A DNA stretch of 32,638 nucleotides from Candidatus Pacearchaeota archaeon (GTDB lineage Archaea > Nanobdellota > Nanobdellia > Pacearchaeales > GW2011-AR1), in assembly GCA_016188825.1 (NCBI GenBank), contig JACPHA010000003.1, forward strand, positions 1 to 32,638. Direction: 5' to 3'. Shown one piece after another: positions 15,148-23,339 of this stretch. The notes under the pieces were generated by a model. That model was given only the letters and a program-made list of their open reading frames with translations, did not search any database and had not been told where the DNA came from. Position numbers and translations under genes: made by a program. The first letter of the stretch is position 1. The number at the start of each line of letters is the position of its first letter.

Positions 15148-15372
15148 CAAAATAAAAAGTTTGAAGTGGTTGAATCTGGTTTGTTACACTTCTGTCCAGA
15201 CACGTGGATCGAAGATAGAATGCCGTGCGTATGTCCTGCCTAAGATACTAACTGTGAAGCCTGCAAAAATAAAGAATATTTTGTTGTGAAGGGAGAACGA
15301 AGAGAGCTTTCAGAGTTTGATCGTACTTGGATTCAGGAAAACTGTGATGCAGAAAGGCAGATTGTGGTTTAG
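15148..15372 (+). pseudogene. Cys-rich protein remnant with one in-frame stop
   Basis: One frame reads FEVVESGLLHFCPDTWIEDRM, PCVCPA, then TAA (15241-15243), then DTNCEACKNKEYFVVKGERR, ELSEFDRTWIQENCDAERQIVV and TAG. The text on both sides of the TAA is coherent and Cys/charge-rich, so this looks like the C-terminal part of a gene carrying one nonsense change. No start codon or 5' part is found after the tRNA, so the gene is also truncated; the tRNA end is close. The family is not recognised. Six Cys in the remnant suggest metal binding or disulfides. Confidence 0.55.
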
Positions 15373-15433
15373 AGTGAGATTTTACCATCCTATTTTAAGA
15401 AAACTTTATTAAACCAAATGGTTAGCAATAAAT

Positions 15434-15991
15434 ATGCCAAAACTATTTGTAAAAAAATTAAAGAAATATAGTTTCATACTCTTCCCACTTAGTATTGGTA
15501 TAATGCTCCCTTCCCTGATCGCGCCTTGGGTAACAATCAATCTTTCCGGACAACATTCTCACTCTCCATTTGACATTATAAAATCAGCAATAAGCCAGAG
15601 CGCCGGATTTGTTTCTCAAAATCAATTTGATTTGTTAGATCTGTGGGCCAAATATACCGATAGTTATTTTGCTCTTATCTTGAGTATGATTACATACATA
15701 ACCTCGATCACATTAATGATTTTATCCATTGCGTTGAAGAAGAATAGATCAAAATTCATCCTAATCGCTGGAATTTTAGCCATGTCTAGTGGTATATCAT
15801 GGATATACACAATAGAATCATTTAAGACTCATTTTGTTCAAACTGCAGTATCAGCTGGCGGCATAATAGGCGAAGAATGGAAAGGGCAAGAGAGTACTAT
15901 AATAAATTCTATAATTGTAACTGGATTTGGTCATCATCTCGTTATCCTTGCCGGAACACTTGCCATACTTGCGTACTTATGGCAATATTAA
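15434..15991 (+). CDS. Four-helix integral membrane protein of unknown function
   Basis: 185 aa. Hydrophobic segments at about 13-35 (FILFPLSIGIMLPSLIAPWV), 78-100 (FALILSMITYITSITLMILSI), 107-126 (FILIAGILAMSSGISWIYTI) and 160-183 (IIVTGFGHHLVILAGTLAIL). The N-terminus is basic (MPKLFVKKLKKY), so it is predicted inside. The loop between helices 1 and 2 (about 40 residues) holds QHSHSPFDIIKS. No catalytic motif or known family is recognised. It stands alone, with its own start 61 bp past the Cys-rich remnant. Confidence 0.65.
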   Translation: MPKLFVKKLKKYSFILFPLSIGIMLPSLIAPWVTINLSGQHSHSPFDIIKSAISQSAGFVSQNQFDLLDLWAKYTDSYFALILSMITYITSITLMILSIALKKNRSKFILIAGILAMSSGISWIYTIESFKTHFVQTAVSAGGIIGEEWKGQESTIINSIIVTGFGHHLVILAGTLAILAYLWQY

Positions 15992-16022
15992 AAAAAAGAA
16001 AAAATCGAATTTAAATTCTGTT

Positions 16023-16709
16023 CTATCTTCTGTCGCCGTTAGTGCACGGGCCTGCTTGTTTTATACCGCAGTTAGGCAGATCATCTGCTGAAGATGCGCT
16101 TCCGTCACCTACTTCCCATACATCCTCAAGGTCGTGGTTCAAATCCTGCTTGAGAGCGAATGGGCTATCAACCAAAAACACATAGGGCGGATAGTTAGGT
16201 AGTGAATCAACTGGATCCCATAAGGTGACTACCTTACCGTATGTGCTGTGCAGAATGTTTACTAGTGTACCACAATCAAGTCCGTCAGGTAGAGATATAC
16301 ATTCTGGCGCTCCCCTCTCAGCTGTTAGCTCTACAGCATGGTCGTGCCAACTTTGTCTTTCTCTCAAAGGCAATTGTAGATATTGCTCTCTTGATATAAT
16401 GTATTCAATCTGTGCAAGTTGTGGACTGTTTGGCTGTCCAGGTGGAGTTGCCATGTTCTCCTCAGCGAAGAGCAGACATGTTGCAACGATTGGCGGCGTG
16501 AGTTTGCAAAAGTGATCCATCTGAGCCTCTAAGTGTGAACTGTCATGTCTGCCAACCGATACATGGATGTTAAAACCTTGAGTCGGATCTTCTTCGCCAT
16601 TTCCATTCACAGATTTAACTATTGTTGGTCCTAGAATCAAAAAGGTGGCAATCACAGTTACTACAGCACTAAGAACGATCTTCTTCCTATTGGTCAAGTT
16701 ACCTTTCAT
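16023..16709 (-). CDS. Exported DUF1264 / oil-body-associated-protein-like protein
   Basis: 228 aa from the ATG at 16709, chosen because GGAGG lies 5-6 nt before it; the frame also opens 6 codons earlier. A basic start (MKGNLTNRKK) and hydrophobic helix IVLSAVVTVIATFLILGPTI give a signal anchor. The body matches the DUF1264/OBAP pattern: a strand with HVSVGRHDSSHLEAQMDHFC, CLLFAEEN, QIEYIISREQYLQLPLRERQ, then WHDHAVEL, and later STYGKVVTLWDPVDSLP. OBAPs and their bacterial relatives are known as secreted or lipid-body-associated proteins without a firm activity. Codons and base content are closer to 47-50% GC than the neighbours, and the strong Shine-Dalgarno is unlike the leaderless local genes. 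Recent acquisition from bacteria is a reasonable inference. Confidence 0.75.
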   Translation of the reverse strand: MKGNLTNRKKIVLSAVVTVIATFLILGPTIVKSVNGNGEEDPTQGFNIHVSVGRHDSSHLEAQMDHFCKLTPPIVATCLLFAEENMATPPGQPNSPQLAQIEYIISREQYLQLPLRERQSWHDHAVELTAERGAPECISLPDGLDCGTLVNILHSTYGKVVTLWDPVDSLPNYPPYVFLVDSPFALKQDLNHDLEDVWEVGDGSASSADDLPNCGIKQAGPCTNGDRR

Positions 16710-16714
16710 ATTTA

Positions 16715-16720
16715 CCTCCT
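16715..16720 (-). promoter_or_regulatory. Strong Shine-Dalgarno of the DUF1264-like gene
   Basis: Minus strand GAGGAGGTAAAT directly before ATG 16709. It decides the start and is one of only two clear Shine-Dalgarno sites in the window. Confidence 0.7.
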
Positions 16721-16755
16721 CGTCCACGGAATAGCCATGAGTTTATAAGGTTTAT

Positions 16756-16919
16756 TGTAACGAAAGCTATAAGTGGAACTCTTCACTAATTTTTGCTTCG
16801 CAAAGATCGTTACACTTTGGCTCGGTCTTTCTGCGAAAAACGAATATAACAGCCGTTAGTTGCAATCAGAAGGGCACTCTTTCCCCCAGACCACGCAACC
16901 CTAATCTGAGAGGGGTTGC
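16756..16919. other. Structured non-coding stretch upstream of the DUF1264-like and DUF4382 genes
   Basis: The 334-bp divergent gap 16710-17043 contains no gene. TGTAACGA (16756-16763) pairs with TCGTTACA (16807-16814) and encloses two smaller hairpins, AGTG/CACT and TTTGC-TTC-GCAAA, so it can fold as a three-way junction. GCAACCC (16895-16901) pairs with GGGTTGC (16913-16919) around 11 nt. On the minus strand these would lie in the leader of the DUF1264-like gene, which uses a Shine-Dalgarno and hence has a leader. No known riboswitch is recognised. The remaining bases hold a TATA box for the plus-strand gene. Confidence 0.45.
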
Positions 16920-17014
16920 TTACGAAATGGAAAAATCCTTCGATTTCATATCATTTCTTCAAGAATCTTCCCACTTTACCTGACTTTAACTTTACAGCTC
17001 AAGAAATAAACAAA

Positions 17015-17022
17015 TTTAAATA
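17015..17022 (+). promoter_or_regulatory. TATA box of the DUF4382 gene
   Basis: TTTAAATA, about 25 nt before ATG 17044; the transcript is probably leaderless. Confidence 0.55.
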
Positions 17023-17043
17023 CCTTCCAGCCTTTTAAGTTAA

Positions 17044-17592
17044 ATGAAAAAAGAGTTTATCTGGATTATAATAATAGCAGTAATAATTCTCGTAGCAGGC
17101 TATTTTTTTACGAGCCAAAAATCCGGAACAGGCACATTAGTTTTGCAAATCACAGATGCTCCTCCGGCAGGAGAAAATGTTTCTAGCGTAATTGTACGCC
17201 TCTCAAATGTCGAAGTTCATAAAGCACAAAACACAATAGAAATAAATAACACAAATATTACTTCAGAAGCAGGCTGGTTTACTGTTGTTCAGGACCCTGT
17301 TCAATATGATTTAATTGCCATAAAAGATGTTACTCAATTATTAGGAACAGCTGAATTACAGTCAGGAAAATACACTCAAATAAGATTAAATGTTGATTCT
17401 GCCACAGCCGTAATAAACGGCCAGCAACAAGAATTAACAATACCTTCTAAAACCATAAAACTCGTCAGAAATTTTGACATTGTTGCAGGAGAAACAACAA
17501 CCCTGACACTTGACTTTGATGCAGAAGAATCTATTAACAAGCAAGGAAATAACCAATATCGCATGAATCCAACAATAACAATCGTGAGTTAG
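17044..17592 (+). CDS. DUF4382-family exported protein
   Basis: 182 aa. N-terminal signal anchor MKKEFIWIIIIAVIILVAGYF, then the DUF4382 domain over almost the whole remainder: GTLVLQITDAPPAGENVSSV, VRLSNVEVHKA, WFTVVQDPVQYDLIAIKDV, LLGTAELQSGKYTQIRLNVD, IPSKTIKLVRNFDIVAGETT, and LDFDAEESI with the closing YRMNPTI. These proteins are beta-sandwich, surface-bound, often lipoproteins in bacteria; here there is no lipobox Cys, so an uncleaved membrane anchor is likely. Function is unknown. Monocistronic, with a good TATA box. Confidence 0.85.
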   Translation: MKKEFIWIIIIAVIILVAGYFFTSQKSGTGTLVLQITDAPPAGENVSSVIVRLSNVEVHKAQNTIEINNTNITSEAGWFTVVQDPVQYDLIAIKDVTQLLGTAELQSGKYTQIRLNVDSATAVINGQQQELTIPSKTIKLVRNFDIVAGETTTLTLDFDAEESINKQGNNQYRMNPTITIVS

Positions 17593-17685
17593 GTACGTTA
17601 ATTTGCGAACTACAAAACATCATCACATTATCGCTATAATCTCTAATAACGCCACGACCCTTATTAAACGAACGACAGAAAAAAA

Positions 17686-20600
17686 TCAAATTGCCTTTAT
17701 GACTTCTCCTGTGAGAATTTCCTTGCTTTCCCAACCTTCAGGAAGTTCTTCTTGATCAAGCTCAAACTCGCCTTCGGATTCTTTATCAATTTCACCAAAT
17801 TCTCCTTTCTCTTTTTCATCTCCTCTCATCATCATCAAAATGAAGCTATTGAACATTGACTTAACATCACTCTTCGCCGTTTCAGGCTGAATCTCTGCGG
17901 AATTCACAATGCCTCTTATCTTAAAAAACATTTTAACACCATCAACTGCTTCTTTAACTTTCGGTCTAAGTCCGGTTTGTCTGTCCCATGGCGGACTCTC
18001 TGTTCTTGCTCCCCTTATTTCTTTTTCGTGCATATGAACTAACTCATAAATCCTCTCAAAATCAATTATTATTGCAATGTCTTGCTCTGGAACTTCGGAA
18101 GGCAACATTGGTTTAATATTCACTATATTCTCCTCATCTATTTTCGCATACAAATTAAAAACAATTTCATCTGTTTCATAATCCTTAAACTGAATTGCCA
18201 AATCAACGCTACCGCCATATTTTTCAGATAGTTTCTGAATTTTTTTCATAAATTTCTTATCCATTTTTATAAATTCCCTCTCTTCCTCTGTCGGGCCCCC
18301 CTCAAATTCCCTTTCTGCGCTTTCTTCTGAAGGCCCCGGAAATTCATGATTTTCCATTGCTTTTTTCATCTCATATTTTATAAATTCTTTAGGAGGAAAT
18401 ATCCACACCCTCATGTAAGGAGAAATAATATTGACTTCTTCTCCCTTTTCATGCAACCGCGCTGTTTTAACTTCTTCCCAGAACTCTAAGCTGCCATACT
18501 CTGTGTCATATTTCACATTAATTAAATTTGGCTGCGGGAATTCATAATTTTTCAGGCATTCCTTTCTCTCAACCATCTGCCTGGAAAGATCAACATCTTT
18601 CCAATAAAGCTCAAAAATTCCTGAAACCTTTGATTCCCAGTCTTCTGCGTTGCTAGGCAAATGTTTCTCAAAGAACCACTTCACAAAATCTTCGTTAAAA
18701 CTTTTCTCAAACTCTCTACGTTGATTAATTAAACTTTCTAATTCTCTCTTACACCAGTCGGAACTTCCCCTCTGATAATATTTGTTTTTCAATTCTTGAA
18801 TTTTTCCAAATGGCTCTCCCCAGCCTCCAAACCATATAAATGCTTCTTCTTTTCCTTTGGAAGTCCTGCATGTTCCTCCAATATTGAATACGCCCTTCTC
18901 TTCTTTGCGTCTTTCCCCCTCTCCCTCAAATTTCACATCATAACGTTTTCCTTCTAAGCAATTATCAAAACATTCGTCCGAACATCCTGAACTTTCTTCT
19001 TCGCAGCCGGATTCGCATTTTTCTTTAACCTCGTCAACATTGCATTCTAACTCCTCGCCGCACTCTTTCCGTATGCATGATTCAGCACATGGCCTAATTT
19101 TAGCATCGTAGCACTGCCTATCGCATCCTTCCCTGCACCCGCTTTCTCTTCTCTCTCCCTCTTCTTCCTCTCTATCTTCTCTCTCCTCGTCATTATCCTC
19201 TTCAAATTCTCTTGGTTCCTCAACTCTGCTCTCCTCTTCCGGCAAAACAGAAGTTTCATCAGCTGGTGATTCAGATTCGCCCCCACCCGCTGACTCCTCG
19301 GCATTTTGACTTTCAGAAGGAGCCTCTTGTCCCCCCGTAGAAAAACCGGTTAGACCCAATTTATTTATTAACGCTCCAAAAAAAGAAAATATGACATTTC
19401 CTGTGGTGCTGGCACTTTCCCCGGTTTCTTCCTCTTCAACCTCTTTGCTCTCTTCTTCTGGCTCTGTTTCGAATTCTTCTTCATCAACTTCCTCGGCAGA
19501 TTCCAAATTTTCTGCGGGCGGTGAAATTTCCTCAATTGTTTCTGGCAAAGTTACACATGCCCCGTTACTACAAACATCGTTCTCTCCGCCACAATCGCTC
19601 CTTACTTCACAACCTGCCTGTTCCTCTTCAATGTCCTCAACTTCCTCTATTGGACTAATTGTTTCGCCCTCGCATTCTAAACCAGTCCTACTCCATACAC
19701 CCTCTATGCACTCTTCTTCCACTACAGATTCCCCATTTCCACAGTGAGCTATTTTTTCTTCTCCATCAATACATTCTGGTTCTCTGCATTCTACTAAATC
19801 AACGAATTGGCATTTATTTTCTACGCATTCTGCAACCCCGCATAACGGCTGAGCGCAATCTTCATTGCTTTCACAAAATCCCTCTTCAAGACATACTGGT
19901 TCTAAATTGCATCCCTTTTCATCCTTGCCCTTAAAAATTACTCTTCCGGCACATTCTATTGCTTCGTGCTCCTCGCAAGCCGCACAATCCCCTAAACAAG
20001 ATTCATTTTCCCCCTCTTCACAAATATGGTTGCCACAAATTGAAATTGCCCCTTCTATTTTAATTTCTTCTTCTTTTGGTTGACAAATCTTCTCGATACA
20101 ATAAAAATCCACTTTCTGTTTTATGGTCCCATTACCTATAAGTTTTTCTACTTCTCCGCTCCCGCAAATCTTCCCGCCGCACTGGTCTTCCTGGCAGTCA
20201 ATAAACTCATTATTGTTATCGTCTTTGTTATTATCGCAAATTTCCTCCCCGAACTCCTTAAACTTTTCAACCAGGCGTTTTTCATATTCTTCTTGGGTAT
20301 AGAAAAATTCTTTCTTGTCATAACCGGCAAATAGGCCATTATAAAAATTGGCTCTTCTGTCGAGATTCCTTTTCCTCAATTCTTTCTCTTTGGCTCTTCT
20401 CTCCTGCTCGTCTTTAATCCAACCATAATTCTCGTTGTATTCTCTTCTCTCCTCTTCAGACATTGACTCTCTTTTTGACTTGTAAGTCTCATCAACTTCT
20501 TCCCAAACATTGTTTGCTTTTTCATCCCAGGCCCAGTTTAAAGCCTGAAGTTCACTTTTTATTTCACTCACTTTTTTAAAATCTCTATCCTGAAGTGCTC

Positions 20601-21621
20601 CTCTTAATTCTTCCAATAATCTTACAGTCTCTCTTTCAAAATCTTCGAAATTTAAATTCATAAATTTCTCTTTAGAAATTTCTCTAAAACTCTCTTCCTC
20701 AAAAAAACCTCTTCCTCTGCTCTCTGTCCATATATTAAAATTTATCCAATTCCAATCACATTCCTCGCACATTTCAAAGCGAGTCCTTGCCTCAAAATCA
20801 TCTCCTTCAAAAAATGTGAATTCCTGAGCAAGTAGCTTTTGAGTTCCTCTTTTGTTTTCTGCCCCAAATATAGAATTCATTAACTCTGTGCATTGCAAAG
20901 AGCTTTGCCTGTAATAAGACTCAAATGTTCTCTCGACATTTACGCTTTCCTCAGCCAATTTCTCTGCATTATCCTTGCTCGGATCAGAATCAAATGCTTC
21001 TGCCAGTTCTTTTATTTCGCCTATTCTTTCCTCAATGTTTAATTCTTCTGCAGGAGTTTTATACTCGATAGAAAAATGCAGTCTATACACCAATAATCCA
21101 TTCTCTCCAAAATCAAATTCTTTTTCTAACTCACCCACAAGTTTTTTCTCATAATCAAATTCTTCCTCGTCTTCCGGAGAAAGAGAAGCATGGTTCCTGT
21201 TTTTTATAAATATCGAAGGAAAAGCTTCCAGCCTAATTTGGATTTTCTTTCCGTCATAAACTATTTTTCTCCATACAGGAACTTCTTCATCTAACTTTTT
21301 TTCTCTGTCTTCGCGCTCAACCCAAACCCACTTAGTTTCTTCACTCGGCTCACCAAACACTCTTTCCAAACTTTCTCTATCAAAAAGACCGCCTTCAAAT
21401 CTGCTCTTCGCTCCAAGAATTTCATTTAAATTTTCTCTAGTAGCAGACACGTATAACAATAATCCTGCATAGTTTATATTTCCTGTTTCATATTCCTCTG
21501 CGTAGTGAGTTAATTTTTTTATCTCTTCCTCAAGTTCGTTCTCTTCAAAAGAGCTGACCGCATTAAAACTAAAAGAAATAACAAAAAATAAAATAAGCAA
21601 TATAATGCTCCTCTTTTTCAT
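17686..21621 (-). CDS. Giant acidic Cys-rich exported protein (1311 aa)
   Basis: Signal peptide MKKRSIILLILFFVISFSFNAVSS, then a long charged, mostly helical N-terminal region (about 25-450). A Cys-rich zone follows (about 455-700) with repeated motifs such as ICDNNKDDNNNEFIDCQEDQC, ICGNHICEEGE, and CGVAECVENKCQF, resembling Ca-binding or disulfide-rich repeats. A very acidic linker with an internal hydrophobic stretch (NVIFSFFGALINKLGLTGF, about 760-780) comes next, then a second Cys cluster (GCREGCDRQCYDAKIRPCAES, CSDECFDNC) and a C-terminal region with MRVWIFPPKEFIKYEMKKAM. No enzyme motif is recognised. It is probably a surface or periplasm-like structural protein. Its C-terminus LTGEVIKAI ends 93 bp from the convergent DUF4382 stop. 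AGAGAATTTCTCT, a small palindrome, lies just before its start. Confidence 0.8.
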   Translation of the reverse strand: MKKRSIILLILFFVISFSFNAVSSFEENELEEEIKKLTHYAEEYETGNINYAGLLLYVSATRENLNEILGAKSRFEGGLFDRESLERVFGEPSEETKWVWVEREDREKKLDEEVPVWRKIVYDGKKIQIRLEAFPSIFIKNRNHASLSPEDEEEFDYEKKLVGELEKEFDFGENGLLVYRLHFSIEYKTPAEELNIEERIGEIKELAEAFDSDPSKDNAEKLAEESVNVERTFESYYRQSSLQCTELMNSIFGAENKRGTQKLLAQEFTFFEGDDFEARTRFEMCEECDWNWINFNIWTESRGRGFFEEESFREISKEKFMNLNFEDFERETVRLLEELRGALQDRDFKKVSEIKSELQALNWAWDEKANNVWEEVDETYKSKRESMSEEERREYNENYGWIKDEQERRAKEKELRKRNLDRRANFYNGLFAGYDKKEFFYTQEEYEKRLVEKFKEFGEEICDNNKDDNNNEFIDCQEDQCGGKICGSGEVEKLIGNGTIKQKVDFYCIEKICQPKEEEIKIEGAISICGNHICEEGENESCLGDCAACEEHEAIECAGRVIFKGKDEKGCNLEPVCLEEGFCESNEDCAQPLCGVAECVENKCQFVDLVECREPECIDGEEKIAHCGNGESVVEEECIEGVWSRTGLECEGETISPIEEVEDIEEEQAGCEVRSDCGGENDVCSNGACVTLPETIEEISPPAENLESAEEVDEEEFETEPEEESKEVEEEETGESASTTGNVIFSFFGALINKLGLTGFSTGGQEAPSESQNAEESAGGGESESPADETSVLPEEESRVEEPREFEEDNDEEREDREEEEGERRESGCREGCDRQCYDAKIRPCAESCIRKECGEELECNVDEVKEKCESGCEEESSGCSDECFDNCLEGKRYDVKFEGEGERRKEEKGVFNIGGTCRTSKGKEEAFIWFGGWGEPFGKIQELKNKYYQRGSSDWCKRELESLINQRREFEKSFNEDFVKWFFEKHLPSNAEDWESKVSGIFELYWKDVDLSRQMVERKECLKNYEFPQPNLINVKYDTEYGSLEFWEEVKTARLHEKGEEVNIISPYMRVWIFPPKEFIKYEMKKAMENHEFPGPSEESAEREFEGGPTEEEREFIKMDKKFMKKIQKLSEKYGGSVDLAIQFKDYETDEIVFNLYAKIDEENIVNIKPMLPSEVPEQDIAIIIDFERIYELVHMHEKEIRGARTESPPWDRQTGLRPKVKEAVDGVKMFFKIRGIVNSAEIQPETAKSDVKSMFNSFILMMMRGDEKEKGEFGEIDKESEGEFELDQEELPEGWESKEILTGEVIKAI

Positions 21622-21655
21622 TCTGTTTAGAGAATTTCTCTGTTAAAAAAGCTTG

Positions 21656-22216
21656 CTATTTCTTAAAATATCTTACCAAATCTCTACTCACTAAAGGTTT
21701 TCCCTTAACTAAAGCATATTTATAAGGCAGAATTGTTGATTCAATTTTATTTATTCTAATCTCAACGCCATTCTTAAACTTCAAATCTCCTATCTTCTTT
21801 CCCTTTACAATTTCATTGACAACATAAACAGCATTGTCTGTAGCAAGTTGTTCTTTTCCAATGCTTCTTGCCCTTGCATTTTTTATAAATTTTGTCAGCT
21901 CTTTTTTTGTCCTTTTTCTTGATGGGTAGTCTCCTAAAATTCCTCCAAAAACAAAATAATCAAATTTATTTGCCTCTTTCGGAGTTAAGGTTTTCTTTGC
22001 TTCTGGGTCCAAAACACAAACCTTTTCTAAATCAAACTCTCTGACTGATTTTCTAATAACTTTCCCATATTTTCTCAATATTCCGGTTCCTCTTTTCAAA
22101 TTCGTAAACCAAACATTTTCCTTCCCAACAATTTTAGAAATGTTCTTATACTCAAAGAAGCACCATTTCCATATTTTCTGCTCTAAATGCTCAATGACAA
22201 AAATCGGTTTTTTCAT
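21656..22216 (-). CDS. SFM1-like SPOUT methyltransferase
   Basis: 186 aa. Sequence follows the SFM1 family of SPOUT-fold S-adenosylmethionine methyltransferases: FVIEHLEQKIWKWCFFEYKNI at the start, CVLDPEAKKTLTPKEANKFD, the knot motif YFVFGGILGDYPSRKRTKKEL, RSIGKEQLATDNAVYVVNEIV and the end PYKYALVKGKPLVSRDLVRY. Yeast Sfm1 is unusual among SPOUT enzymes in methylating an arginine of ribosomal protein uS3. The archaeal members have no known target; a ribosomal protein or RNA is the natural guess. It is divergent from msrA with a TATA box at about 22245-22252, and 34 bp from the giant Cys-rich gene downstream. Confidence 0.85.
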   Translation of the reverse strand: MKKPIFVIEHLEQKIWKWCFFEYKNISKIVGKENVWFTNLKRGTGILRKYGKVIRKSVREFDLEKVCVLDPEAKKTLTPKEANKFDYFVFGGILGDYPSRKRTKKELTKFIKNARARSIGKEQLATDNAVYVVNEIVKGKKIGDLKFKNGVEIRINKIESTILPYKYALVKGKPLVSRDLVRYFKK

Positions 22217-22264
22217 TTTTCTTCTCTAAGAATTCCCTCCAACCTATAAAAAATATCCCCAATA

Positions 22265-22272
22265 TTTAAATA
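22265..22272 (+). promoter_or_regulatory. TATA box of msrA
   Basis: TTTAAATA about 25 nt before ATG 22294. It lies back to back with the promoter of the SFM1-like gene. Confidence 0.55.
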
Positions 22273-22293
22273 CATATTTTATTTTAATAATTA

Positions 22294-22797
22294 ATGCTAA
22301 AAAATAACAAAGTAAATAAAACAGAAACAGCAACATTCGGCGGCGGCTGTTTCTGGGGAGTTGAATATGAATTTTCCAAATTGCCTGGGGTAATTTCAGC
22401 AATGTCTGGGTACATGGGTGGCTCTGACGAATATAAAAATCCAACCTATCAACAAGTCTGCACAGACAAAACAGGTTATGCAGAAGTTGTCCAAATTATT
22501 TTCGCTCCTTTAGAAATTTCATATTCTGACTTATTGAAATATTTCTGGAAAATCCACGACCCAACAACTCTCAACAGACAAGGCCCGGATGTAGGAACTC
22601 AATACCGCTCTGTTATTTTCTATCACAATGAAAAACAACAAACCCTTGCTCTGAAATCAAAACAAGGAATGCAAAAAAATTTTTCAAGAAAAATCGTGAC
22701 CGAAATTGTCAAGGCAAAAAAATTCTATCCGGCAGAAGAATATCATCAAAGATATTATGAAAAACATGGAATAAAAGTAAATTTATGCAGATTTTGA
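22294..22797 (+). CDS. msrA: Peptide methionine-S-sulfoxide reductase MsrA
   Basis: 167 aa, full family length. Catalytic motif GGGCFWGVEYEF at residues about 16-27 with the nucleophile Cys. The substrate-pocket motifs are SGYMGGSDEYKNPTYQQV, HDPTTLNRQGPDVGTQYRSV and YPAEEYHQRYY. One Cys near the end (NLCRF) can act as the resolving residue. It reduces the S-epimer of methionine sulfoxide in proteins using thioredoxin-like donors, repairing oxidative damage in the cytosol. Stop TGA. Monocistronic. Confidence 0.95.
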   Translation: MLKNNKVNKTETATFGGGCFWGVEYEFSKLPGVISAMSGYMGGSDEYKNPTYQQVCTDKTGYAEVVQIIFAPLEISYSDLLKYFWKIHDPTTLNRQGPDVGTQYRSVIFYHNEKQQTLALKSKQGMQKNFSRKIVTEIVKAKKFYPAEEYHQRYYEKHGIKVNLCRF

Positions 22798-22886
22798 AAA
22801 TTAACTTCGGCTTCATTTTAAGTTATTACTATAAAAATTAAACAAAACTTCAAAACATATAAAAACTCCTTTTTCCTATAATAAAA

Positions 22887-23309
22887 ATGGCATTTCCAGA
22901 TGTGCAAGTCAATTATCTCGCAATTCTTGTTTCTGCAATAGCAAGTTTTGTTCTCGGCTGGATTTGGTATGGTCCTTTATTCGGCAAAACCTGGATGAAA
23001 GAATCAGGAATAACACGACAGCAAATTGCTCAAGCAAAGAAAAAAGGAATGACTGCGCAATTTTCAGTGGCTTTCATCTCATCTTTAGTCATGGCATTTA
23101 TTCTGGCGCATTTCGTAAAATACGCTTCGACAGCAAACTACACCGAAGCAATCTCGCTGGTTTTCTGGCTTTGGCTCGGTTTCATAGCAACAATAATGTT
23201 GGGAAGCATTTTGTGGGAAGGAAAATCGTTTAAGCTGTATTTAATAAATACTCTTTACCATTTAGTTTCTCTGGCTATCATGGCAATGATTTTAACTGCT
23301 TGGCAATAA
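22887..23309 (+). CDS. DUF1761-family membrane protein
   Basis: 140 aa with four hydrophobic segments. The N-terminal motif NYLAILVSAIASFVLGWIWYG-PLFGKTWMK is the DUF1761 signature; segments at about 56-75 (FSVAFISSLVMAFILAHFV), 86-108 (ISLVFWLWLGFIATIMLG) and 118-138 (YLINTLYHLVSLAIMAMIL) complete it. Function is unknown in any organism. TATA-like TATAAAAA at 22858-22865 is about 25 nt upstream. Confidence 0.85.
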   Translation: MAFPDVQVNYLAILVSAIASFVLGWIWYGPLFGKTWMKESGITRQQIAQAKKKGMTAQFSVAFISSLVMAFILAHFVKYASTANYTEAISLVFWLWLGFIATIMLGSILWEGKSFKLYLINTLYHLVSLAIMAMILTAWQ

Positions 23310-23339
23310 ATTTATTAACTTGTTTTCTTGTCAAAAATC

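Noticed and set aside
19047-20339. Open frames on both strands inside 17686-21621
   Set aside because: They overlap the 1311-aa gene in other frames and show no domain or start signal.
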